Made by a program: the position numbers and the translations under genes. A DNA stretch of 8,325 bases from Clostridia bacterium (GTDB taxonomy: Bacteria > Bacillota > Clostridia > DUPQ01): NCBI GenBank assembly GCA_030592355.1, contig JAUVJE010000107.1, forward strand, positions 1 to 8,325, in the 5' to 3' direction. The notes under the pieces are model-generated. The model saw only the letters and a program-made list of their open reading frames with translations, had not been told where the DNA came from and did no database searches. Shown here piece by piece: positions 1-6,615 of this stretch (its first letter is position 1; each line of letters starts with the position of its first letter).

Positions 1-2
1 AC

Positions 3-7
3 GGAGG
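3..7 (+). promoter_or_regulatory. Shine-Dalgarno site for rseP
   Basis: A perfect GGAGG lies seven bases before a TTG codon at 15. This supports TTG as the start of rseP. The active-site HELGH motif begins only 17 codons in and the first in-frame ATG comes after it, so a later ATG start would remove the active site. The first 14 bases of the window contain nothing else that can be recognised. Confidence 0.8.
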
Positions 8-14
8 ATAAATT

Positions 15-1289
15 TTGACTATACTGATTGCGGTGCTCGCATTGAGCATCATTATACTGATACATGAATTGGGACATTACTTAGCTGCGAAAGCCGTTGG
101 AATCAAAGTGCTTGAATTTGCCATTTTCATGGGTCCCAAACTTTTCAGTTTTGAGAGAAACGGAACAATCTACAGCATAAGAGCCATTCCCATCGGGGGG
201 TTTGTCAGCATGGAGGGTGAGGAAAAAGAAGTTGAAAGCGACACTTCTTATTCCGGAATGCCTCCATGGAAGAAGATTATTGCCGTTTCGGCAGGTCCCG
301 CTGCAAATTTCATATTTGCATTGTTGATTTTATTTATACTATTCCTTTCATCGGGATATGCGTTGGATAATGATACGGTTCTTGATACCGGGGGAGCTGC
401 ATATGCCGCCGGTATGAGAGACGGCGACAGGCTTGTTTCCATAGACGGCAGAAAAGTGTTCGATCCGCTGGATTTGACGGTATTGCTTTATACAAATGAC
501 GGCAAGCCCATTGACATTGTATATTATTCAGGCAGTGAGAAAATAACCGCATCGGCAATTCCTGAAATGGCCGGAGGCACACGCTATAAAATTAATTTTT
601 TCCCTGAAGGAGAAAGCAATTTAATAGGGACTATCAACGAAACTTCAAATGGTTATGCAGCGGGTATGAGAGCCGGTGATATAATAATGAAGGTCAGCGG
701 CATACCGGTATCTAGCAGGAGCGATATTGACGAGGTTATGAAAACGAACAACGGCAGCACATTGACGGTAGAAACATTAAGAAATGGCAATGAAATGACA
801 TTTATTTTTGAGCCTGTGAAACTTGAAGACCCTGAATATTATGATTTGGGCATATATTACAGCGGGTCAAAAACAAATATGTGGACAGCCTTGAAGCATA
901 GTGCTAAATTTTCGATATCAACGCTCAGAGCGGTGCTTATGTCTATCGCATGGGTGGTGACAGGCACCGTTAAGTTCAGGGAGATGATGGGACCGGTGGG
1001 GATTGTAACAGCTATAGGGGCAACCATCAAGCAGGATACATTCAGACTTTTTATAATTAACCTTGCAAACATGATGGCGTTTATCAGCCTGAATCTTGGG
1101 TTGATGAATCTAATACCTTTCCCGGCGCTTGATGGTAGTAAAATAGTGATACATACCATAGAAGCCATACGAAAGAAACCATTCCCCATGGAGAAAACCG
1201 CATGGATAACCATTGCTGGTTTTATCCTCCTGATATCTTTGCTGGCATTTGCGACTTTTAATGATATAGTAAGATTGTTCGGAGCATAA
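15..1289 (+). CDS. rseP: RIP metalloprotease RseP (site-2 protease, M50)
   Basis: This is a membrane-embedded zinc protease of the RseP/RasP family. Known members cut anti-sigma factors and remnant signal peptides within the membrane. Seen in the 424-residue product: a first hydrophobic helix carrying HELGH at 17-21 (zinc ligands H17 and H21, catalytic E18), the membrane-associated GGFVSMEGE stretch at 61-69, a second hydrophobic segment around 88-114, and a C-terminal half with GPVGI at 326-330. The third zinc ligand, D373, sits in the motif NLIPFPALDG at 365-374, and a last helix spans about 396-416. Two PDZ-like modules lie between the membrane halves, marked by YAAGMRDGD (130-138) and YAAGMRAGD (214-222). 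The length is close to the roughly 420-450 residues usual for the family. The start is TTG with a good Shine-Dalgarno site. The stop TAA overlaps the ispG start, so coupled expression is likely. All catalytic residues are present. The substrate, presumably an anti-sigma factor, cannot be told from this window. Confidence 0.95.
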   Translation: MTILIAVLALSIIILIHELGHYLAAKAVGIKVLEFAIFMGPKLFSFERNGTIYSIRAIPIGGFVSMEGEEKEVESDTSYSGMPPWKKIIAVSAGPAANFIFALLILFILFLSSGYALDNDTVLDTGGAAYAAGMRDGDRLVSIDGRKVFDPLDLTVLLYTNDGKPIDIVYYSGSEKITASAIPEMAGGTRYKINFFPEGESNLIGTINETSNGYAAGMRAGDIIMKVSGIPVSSRSDIDEVMKTNNGSTLTVETLRNGNEMTFIFEPVKLEDPEYYDLGIYYSGSKTNMWTALKHSAKFSISTLRAVLMSIAWVVTGTVKFREMMGPVGIVTAIGATIKQDTFRLFIINLANMMAFISLNLGLMNLIPFPALDGSKIVIHTIEAIRKKPFPMEKTAWITIAGFILLISLLAFATFNDIVRLFGA

Positions 1290-2350
1290 TGAAAAGAAAA
1301 ATAAAAAAAATCATTAATATCGGGGATGTATCCATAGGCGGAGGCAAACCTGTGCTTATTCAGTCGATGACAAATACGGATACAAGGGATGCCGGGGCTA
1401 CGGTCGCGCAGATTAAAGAATCGGAATCAGCCGGATGCGATATAATCCGGGTGTCATTTTTTGATATGGACTGCGTTGGCAATATACCTGAAATTAAAGA
1501 TAAAACGACCATACCGCTGGTAGCGGATATACATTTTGACCACAAACTTGCAATCGCATGCATAGAGGCAGGTGCAGACAATGTAAGAATAAACCCCGGG
1601 AATATAGGAAAAGCAGAAAAAGTCAGAGAAGTGGTAAAGGCTGCTGCTGAAAGGAATATCCCTATCAGGGTTGGCGTTAATGCAGGTTCCCTGCGGCCGG
1701 AATTGTATGATAAGTACGGAGGGCCTACAACCGGGGCTATGATGGAGGACCTTGAACGTCAAATAGGAATGATAGAGGATTTTGGCTATGATAATTTGGT
1801 TATTGCCGCAAAATCTTCGGACATTGACATGATGATTGCCGTCAACAGACTGATGGATGAAAAGTATGATTATCCTATGCATCTGGGTCTTACGGAAGCC
1901 GGAACTGTTTTCTCTGGTACTATTAAATCTTCTGCTGCGATGGGCATACTGCTTCACGAAGGCATAGGGGACACAATAAGATATTCGCTTACAGGTGATC
2001 CGGTTAAAGAGGTTGAAGCGGCCAGGGTATTGCTAAGGGCAATGGGTTTGCATAAAAAGGGGTTGAACATAATTTCATGTCCTACCTGCGGGAGAACCAG
2101 GATAGATATTATAGGGATAGCCAATGAACTTGAAAGAAGAACCGCAGGGATGGACATCAATTTGGATGTGGCCATCATGGGCTGCGGCGTCAACGGTCCC
2201 AATGAAGCAAAGCATGCGGATTTAGGGATTGCAGGAGGGGACGGCAAGGCTCTGATATTCAAAAAAGGCAGTATTGTCAAAACGGTTAGCGAAGACAAGG
2301 CTCTTGAAGAGCTTTTACATATGATAAACGAAATGACCCGGGGGGACTGA
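1289..2350 (+). CDS. ispG: 4-hydroxy-3-methylbut-2-en-1-yl diphosphate synthase IspG (GcpE)
   Basis: IspG is a cytosolic [4Fe-4S] enzyme of the MEP isoprenoid pathway. It reductively opens methylerythritol 2,4-cyclodiphosphate to HMBPP using flavodoxin or ferredoxin electrons. The 353-residue product has the two-domain bacterial layout. An N-terminal TIM barrel carries QSMTNTDTRD (25-34), ADIHFDH (79-85) and RINPGNIG (100-107). A C-terminal cluster domain carries CPTCGR (C264 and C267) and GCGVNGPNEA (C299 and E306). These three cysteines and the glutamate are the cluster ligands known for the family, and all are present. NGPNE replaces the more usual NGPGE, a minor change. The ATG start shares one base with the rseP stop (TAATG), with GGAG about four bases upstream. 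The stop shares one base with the polC start (TGATG). In related genomes dxr, another MEP enzyme, often precedes rseP, which would place two MEP enzymes around the protease. That gene is outside this window. Confidence 0.97.
   Translation: MKRKIKKIINIGDVSIGGGKPVLIQSMTNTDTRDAGATVAQIKESESAGCDIIRVSFFDMDCVGNIPEIKDKTTIPLVADIHFDHKLAIACIEAGADNVRINPGNIGKAEKVREVVKAAAERNIPIRVGVNAGSLRPELYDKYGGPTTGAMMEDLERQIGMIEDFGYDNLVIAAKSSDIDMMIAVNRLMDEKYDYPMHLGLTEAGTVFSGTIKSSAAMGILLHEGIGDTIRYSLTGDPVKEVEAARVLLRAMGLHKKGLNIISCPTCGRTRIDIIGIANELERRTAGMDINLDVAIMGCGVNGPNEAKHADLGIAGGDGKALIFKKGSIVKTVSEDKALEELLHMINEMTRGD
2340..2346 (+). promoter_or_regulatory. close-set Shine-Dalgarno-like run before polC
   Basis: A GGGGGGA run ends only three bases before the ATG at 2350, closer than the usual five to nine bases. 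With the TGATG stop-start overlap, this suggests polC is translated largely by termination-reinitiation coupled to ispG. The next in-frame ATG, at 2371 (codon 8), has an AAGG only three bases upstream and is not clearly better. Confidence 0.45.
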
Positions 2351-5300
2351 TGGACTCGACATCAAGGTTAATGCAGAAGATAAAAGTCAAAAGCGCAAAA
2401 ATTGACAGGCTCAGCAGGTTGATTACAGTTGAGCTTGATTCTGCCGACTACCTGAAGCTGAGTGAAGAAAAGTTGCTTATAAAGCATTTCAAGAGCCATT
2501 TTGACACAGAAAACCTTACGGTGCGCTGCATAATCTCAGAACAGGTTGTAATTGGTAAAGAAGAGAAACATGACATAATCGGCAGGATGGTTGAACACTG
2601 TCCTACGCTTTTACCGTATAAAGACAAGATAAATCTCAATTATTCGAATAATAACATAACAATGAGTTTGCCCGATGTTTGCGGTCCGCTTTTAAATGCA
2701 ACCGATACAATGAGGCACATATCCGATTATATTTTGAATTGTCTCGGAATCGACAGCAGTATAAATTGTGAATTTCTTGAGAACGGCAATGGTAAAAATG
2801 AATACCTTGAGTTAAAAGAGAAGATAAAGGATAAAATTAAAAAGGATAACGGTTCGCTTAGCGCATCGATTGCCAACACAAGACCAAAGCCTAAAAAAGT
2901 AAATAAATATTCCAAAAGGAGTCCTGTGGAAATTGTAAAAATAGCTGATTTGGGAAAAGGCTATGACAGAGTGGGATTTGAATGTGAATTGCTTGATGTT
3001 AAAATCAAGGTCCTGGACAATGGAAAATATCTGTTCATTTTTGATGTGACGGATTATACGTCATCGGTGACTTGCAAAATATATGCAGATGAGGAAAAGG
3101 GTAGGGAATTGAAAAAAATCCTGCAGCCAGGACAGGCTTTTGAAATAGAGGGCAGGTACGAATATGATAAATTCACAAGGGAATATATCGTTAAGGCAAG
3201 GAAAATCAGTAAATGCGACCCTATTCGGTCGCTTCGCCAGGATACGGCGGAGAAAAAGCGGGTTGAGCTGCATCTGCACACAAAAATGAGTTCAAAAGAT
3301 GGATTTATTGAACCGGTGAAGTTATTTCAAAATCTTGCGGATTGGGGGCATACTGCGGTTGCGGTTACAGATCATGGCGTGGTGCAGGCTTTTCCCGATA
3401 TATCTGAACAGGCGGAGAAGCACGGGATAAAGCCGCTTTATGGTGTAGAAGGATATCTTATAGACGATGGCAGGGCTTTTATACACAATCCCGATGATTC
3501 TCCCGTCGATTCAGCTACTGTGATAATTTATAATTACAAGGGAGTTATCAAAGGAAGCGAATATATTGACGGCCGGTGTGTCAATGAAATTGAGTTTATG
3601 CAGGCATCGACTGATGAAATTGCCAGGTGGGCAAAGAAAGCTCTTGTATTGTATATTCCGAATAATGAAAACGATTCATTTCTCCGGGATTTGGCAGGCG
3701 AAGGTCTCAGAATAATCGAAGTTAAAAAATTAGTATCACGGCTTTTATATACAAAATGGTACGAAAAGGAATCCGAGGTGGTAGATAATCCGGACAGCAC
3801 GGCGAGAGTTTGGCGGGAGCTTCTCAAGATCCTTTCTTCACAGGACATCAGGTCTGCCAATGAACTGTGCGTGGCTGCGGCTGATGCGGGAATTGATAAA
3901 AAAATGAGGCGGTACCATGTAATTATCTTAGCCAGGAATAAGGCTGGATTAAAAAATCTTTATGAACTTATTTCATATTCCCATATTAATTTCTTTTATA
4001 AAAAGCCAAGGATTCCCAAAAGCATTCTTGATGCAAAAAGGAGAAATTTCTATATCGGCAGCGCTTGCGAAGCAGGTGAGCTTTATGTTGCCGTAGTAGC
4101 CGGCGAAAACGAAGAGAGGCTTGAGGAAACAGCCGGGTTCTATGATTATCTGGAAATACAACCGGTGGGGAACAATTCCTTTATGATGAGGGAAGGAATG
4201 GTAGATTCGGAGGACGATATAAGGGCAATGAATAAAAAAGTTGATGATATTGGTCAAAAACTTGATATTCCGGTTGCTGCGACCTGCGACGCGCACTTTT
4301 TCTCTGAGGAAGACGCGCTTTACCGTAAGATAATTATGCATGGGATGAAGTTTAAGGACGTAGAATTTCAGGCGCCGCTTTTTATGAGGACAACAGATGA
4401 AATGCTGAGCGAGTTTGCTTATCTGGGTAAAGAAAGAGCATATAAATCAGTTGTAGAAGTTCCTTTGGCAATCGCCGAAGGCATTGAAAAACTAATACCT
4501 ATACCCAAAGAGACATATCCACCGTCAATCGAAGGTTCTGATGAGGAACTAAGAGAAATCTGCACGGACAGGTTAAAAGAATTATACGGGGATGCCCCTC
4601 ATGAAAAAATTATCGAAAGGATAAACAAAGAGCTTGACGCCATTATCAGCAACGGATTTTCGGTAATGTACATAATCGCCCAGAAACTGGCTTTTAAGTC
4701 CCTTGAGGATGGATATCTGGTGGGTTCCCGGGGTTCGGTCGGTTCGTCATTTGCGGCGTTCCTCACAAGGATTACCGAAGTCAATCCCCTTGAAGCTCAT
4801 TATATCTGCAGAAATTGTAAGAATATCGAATTCGCTGATTCATCGGAATATGACTGCGGCATTGATATGCCCGGTAAGAAATGCCCGGTATGCAATAATG
4901 AATATTATAAAGACGGTTTTGATATTCCTTTTGAGACTTTTCTTGGATTTGACGGCGACAAGATGCCCGACATAGACCAGAATTTTTCAGGGGAATATCA
5001 GGCGACGGCCCACAGGCATGTCGAAAAATTATTCGGTAAAGATAATGTGTTTAAGGCGGGAACCATAACAACTTTTGCGGAAAAAACTGCAAAAGGATTT
5101 GTTTTGGGATATCTTGAGGAAAACAGCATTCCGTTCAACAATGCTGAAATGAATAGGCTTATCAGGGGCTGCGAGGGTGTCAAGAGATCAACGGGGCAGC
5201 ATCCCGGAGGCATGGTGGTTTTGCCAAAAGGGTATTCAATCAATGATTTTACACCTGTCCAGCGACCGGCCAACGACCAAAAGTCCTCTACGGTAACAAC

Positions 5301-6390
5301 ACATTTTGACTTTAATTCGATGCATGACACACTGTTGAAACTTGATATATTGGGGCATGACGACCCTACCATTATAAAAATGCTTGAAGACCTGACCGGT
5401 GTGAAAATAAAAGATATTGATATTAGGGACGAAAAAATAATGTCCCTCTTCAGCAGTCCCGATGCACTTGAACCTATAGAAGATATAGGCTGCGACCTGG
5501 GTGTTCTGGGAATACCGGAATTCGGAACTCAATTTGTAAGACGAATGCTGAGGGTCGCAGTGCCTTCTACGATTTCTGAGCTGCTTAAACTGTCCGGATT
5601 ATCCCATGGAACCAATGTTTGGAATAATAACGCGGAAGACCTTATAAAAAGCGGAACCGCCACGCTTCAGGAGGTTATAAGCATAAGGGACGACATAATG
5701 CTTTATCTTATGCGTCACGGCATCGATTCAAAAGCAGCCTTTTCCATAACGGAGAAGGTTAGGAAAAAGTTTGGCAGCATCGCTCCGGAGGATGAGAAAA
5801 TCATGCTGGGGCACGGAGTCCCGCAATGGTATGTGGATTCATGTAAGAAAATTGAATATATGTTTCCCAAGGCCCATGCAGCTGCATATGTAATAATGGC
5901 TCTGAGAATAGCATGGTATAAGATTTATTATCCGAGGGAATACTATACGGCTTATTTCTCGATAAGAGCGGACGAGTTTGAAGTGAATGCAATGACCGGC
6001 TCAATTGATGAGTGCAGAAAAAGGATGGATAATCTGAAAAACGGACCAAAAAAGATAACGCCCAGGGAGCAGAATATCTATACGATATTGGAAATAGTCG
6101 TTGAAATGATGGCCAGGGGAATAAAATTCAATCCCGTTGATATCAGGGTATCCCTCGCAGACAAATTCATTTGCGAAGAAGACGGCATCAGGATTCCACT
6201 TGTGGCTGTCAGTGGAATCGGGGATAAAGCTGCGTATAAAATTATTGTTGAAAGAAAGAAAAAGCAGTTCCGTACAGTTGAGGAGTTAAAGAACAGAGGT
6301 AAGATAACAAAGACTTCCATTGAGAATCTAAGGGAAATCGGAGCGCTGAAGGGGATGCCCGAGAGTTCCCAGGGAAGCTTTTTTGACTAA
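2350..6390 (+). CDS. polC: DNA polymerase III alpha subunit, PolC type, with degenerate exonuclease domain
   Basis: This is the replicative polymerase of low-GC Gram-positive bacteria, copying the chromosome at the fork with the sliding clamp. The 1346-residue product follows PolC domain order. A divergent N-terminal region (1-190) is followed by an OB fold (about 205-289). The PHP domain is split in two (about 305-372 and 521-655). The polymerase core follows, with GSRGSVGSS (792-800) and a zinc module (C820, C823, C845, C848). The palm motif is PDIDQNFSGEYQ, with D874 and D876, and the third catalytic aspartate is D999 in LLKLDILGHDDPT. GQHPGG is at 949-954 and YMFPKAHAAAY lies in the fingers region. 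A helix-hairpin-helix-like segment lies near the C terminus. Typical PolC has about 1430-1440 residues with a DEDD exonuclease inserted in PHP. Here the inserted region is roughly 60 residues shorter, lacks the DxE motif and has lost the other exonuclease motifs. The C terminus, QGSFFD, replaces the usual QLSLF-like clamp motif. The frame is unbroken, so the polymerase should be active. Confidence 0.97.
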   Translation: MDSTSRLMQKIKVKSAKIDRLSRLITVELDSADYLKLSEEKLLIKHFKSHFDTENLTVRCIISEQVVIGKEEKHDIIGRMVEHCPTLLPYKDKINLNYSNNNITMSLPDVCGPLLNATDTMRHISDYILNCLGIDSSINCEFLENGNGKNEYLELKEKIKDKIKKDNGSLSASIANTRPKPKKVNKYSKRSPVEIVKIADLGKGYDRVGFECELLDVKIKVLDNGKYLFIFDVTDYTSSVTCKIYADEEKGRELKKILQPGQAFEIEGRYEYDKFTREYIVKARKISKCDPIRSLRQDTAEKKRVELHLHTKMSSKDGFIEPVKLFQNLADWGHTAVAVTDHGVVQAFPDISEQAEKHGIKPLYGVEGYLIDDGRAFIHNPDDSPVDSATVIIYNYKGVIKGSEYIDGRCVNEIEFMQASTDEIARWAKKALVLYIPNNENDSFLRDLAGEGLRIIEVKKLVSRLLYTKWYEKESEVVDNPDSTARVWRELLKILSSQDIRSANELCVAAADAGIDKKMRRYHVIILARNKAGLKNLYELISYSHINFFYKKPRIPKSILDAKRRNFYIGSACEAGELYVAVVAGENEERLEETAGFYDYLEIQPVGNNSFMMREGMVDSEDDIRAMNKKVDDIGQKLDIPVAATCDAHFFSEEDALYRKIIMHGMKFKDVEFQAPLFMRTTDEMLSEFAYLGKERAYKSVVEVPLAIAEGIEKLIPIPKETYPPSIEGSDEELREICTDRLKELYGDAPHEKIIERINKELDAIISNGFSVMYIIAQKLAFKSLEDGYLVGSRGSVGSSFAAFLTRITEVNPLEAHYICRNCKNIEFADSSEYDCGIDMPGKKCPVCNNEYYKDGFDIPFETFLGFDGDKMPDIDQNFSGEYQATAHRHVEKLFGKDNVFKAGTITTFAEKTAKGFVLGYLEENSIPFNNAEMNRLIRGCEGVKRSTGQHPGGMVVLPKGYSINDFTPVQRPANDQKSSTVTTHFDFNSMHDTLLKLDILGHDDPTIIKMLEDLTGVKIKDIDIRDEKIMSLFSSPDALEPIEDIGCDLGVLGIPEFGTQFVRRMLRVAVPSTISELLKLSGLSHGTNVWNNNAEDLIKSGTATLQEVISIRDDIMLYLMRHGIDSKAAFSITEKVRKKFGSIAPEDEKIMLGHGVPQWYVDSCKKIEYMFPKAHAAAYVIMALRIAWYKIYYPREYYTAYFSIRADEFEVNAMTGSIDECRKRMDNLKNGPKKITPREQNIYTILEIVVEMMARGIKFNPVDIRVSLADKFICEEDGIRIPLVAVSGIGDKAAYKIIVERKKKQFRTVEELKNRGKITKTSIENLREIGALKGMPESSQGSFFD
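3466..3909 (+). other. PolC region 373-520: eroded DEDD exonuclease insertion
   Basis: In ordinary PolC this position, between the VEGYLIDDG part of PHP and the RRYHVIILA part, holds about 200 residues of DnaQ-like exonuclease. It normally carries FDVETTG, HNASFD and HRAxxD motifs. Only about 150 residues are present here. The expected first motif is replaced by IIYNYKG (392-398), with no acidic residue at the DxE positions. The second appears as LVLYIPNNENDSFL (432-445), which keeps the flanking hydrophobic pattern but has E440-N441 where Phe-Asp is expected. The third appears as VDNPDSTARVW (478-488), where an aspartate survives but the His-Arg-Ala does not. The segment LRIIEVKKLVSRLLY still resembles the helix after the second motif. 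I read this as a collapsed exonuclease fold rather than an unrelated insertion. The alignment was made by eye from memory of B. subtilis PolC. Confidence 0.75.
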
Positions 6391-6430
6391 AATATTTGCA
6401 GGGATGCTGGAAACCATCATGATGTGTATA

Positions 6431-6474
6431 AAAGCACAATATGTAGTATAATCATAATGCTGAAAACACAATAT
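6431..6474 (+). repeat. short direct repeat AAARCACAATAT, two copies
   Basis: AAAGCACAATAT at 6431-6442 recurs as AAAACACAATAT at 6463-6474, matching 11 of 12 bases. The copies start 32 bases apart, about three helical turns. They lie upstream of the better -10 box before the transporter genes, so they could be tandem sites for a regulator. In an AT-rich spacer, chance is also possible. Confidence 0.35.
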
Positions 6475-6505
6475 ATCATTGTAATACGGCAGTTAATATG
6501 ATATG

Positions 6506-6534
6506 TTAAATTCAGTAGCAATCAGGGGTATAAT
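6506..6534 (+). promoter_or_regulatory. candidate sigma-A promoter for the ABC importer unit
   Basis: A perfect -10 box, TATAAT, lies at 6529-6534. Seventeen bases upstream is a weak -35 candidate, TTAAAT (6506-6511), matching three of six consensus bases. The box is about 80 bases before the ATPase start. The poor -35 would suit an activator-dependent or catabolite-controlled promoter. A second TATAAT at 6447-6452 has no good -35. Confidence 0.35.
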
Positions 6535-6597
6535 TTTACGAAAGCGAAATATCAGCATTGAGCACAGATGATGAAAAGACCAGAATATTATTAATGT

Positions 6598-6605
6598 AAA
6601 GGAAG
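6598..6605 (+). promoter_or_regulatory. Shine-Dalgarno site for the ABC ATPase
   Basis: AAAGGAAG ends ten bases before the ATG at 6616. This supports that start, which also fits the family N terminus because the ATPase fold begins at once with VRLENLTKKF. Confidence 0.6.
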
Positions 6606-6615
6606 TTTCGGTTTC

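Larger units (their letters stand above)
6391..6615. other. AT-rich intergenic region between polC and the ABC importer unit
   Basis: This 225-base gap separates the housekeeping operon from the transporter genes. It has no credible coding frame or RNA gene. It contains a 10-base palindrome (CATCATGATG, 6415-6424), a direct repeat (6431-6474) and two TATAAT boxes (6447 and 6529). No strong hairpin followed by a T run was found, so it is unclear where polC transcripts end. Confidence 0.7.

Noticed and set aside
3466..3909. Reading the odd PolC segment as a frameshift, sequencing error or inserted mobile element
   Set aside because: The frame is open throughout and PHP motifs resume in the same frame. 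Base composition looks like the surroundings, no terminal repeats are visible, and residual exonuclease-like helices align.
4703..4975. A 90-codon plus-strand open frame inside polC
   Set aside because: It lies out of frame over the highly conserved polymerase core (GSRGSVGSS and zinc module), has no recognisable motif and reads as a shadow of polC.
6366..6384. Possible terminator at the end of polC: TTCC/GGAA stem followed by six T's
   Set aside because: The stem is only four base pairs with a three-base loop, two more bases separate it from the T run, and it lies inside the coding sequence. Too weak to call.
6415..6424. Perfect 10-base palindrome CATCATGATG after polC
   Set aside because: It has no loop and the flanks do not pair. 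It is not followed by a T run and could easily arise by chance.
6456..6560. Inverted pair AATGCTGA / TCAGCATT flanking the promoter region
   Set aside because: An 8-base match separated by about 89 bases is near chance expectation in a 225-base spacer.
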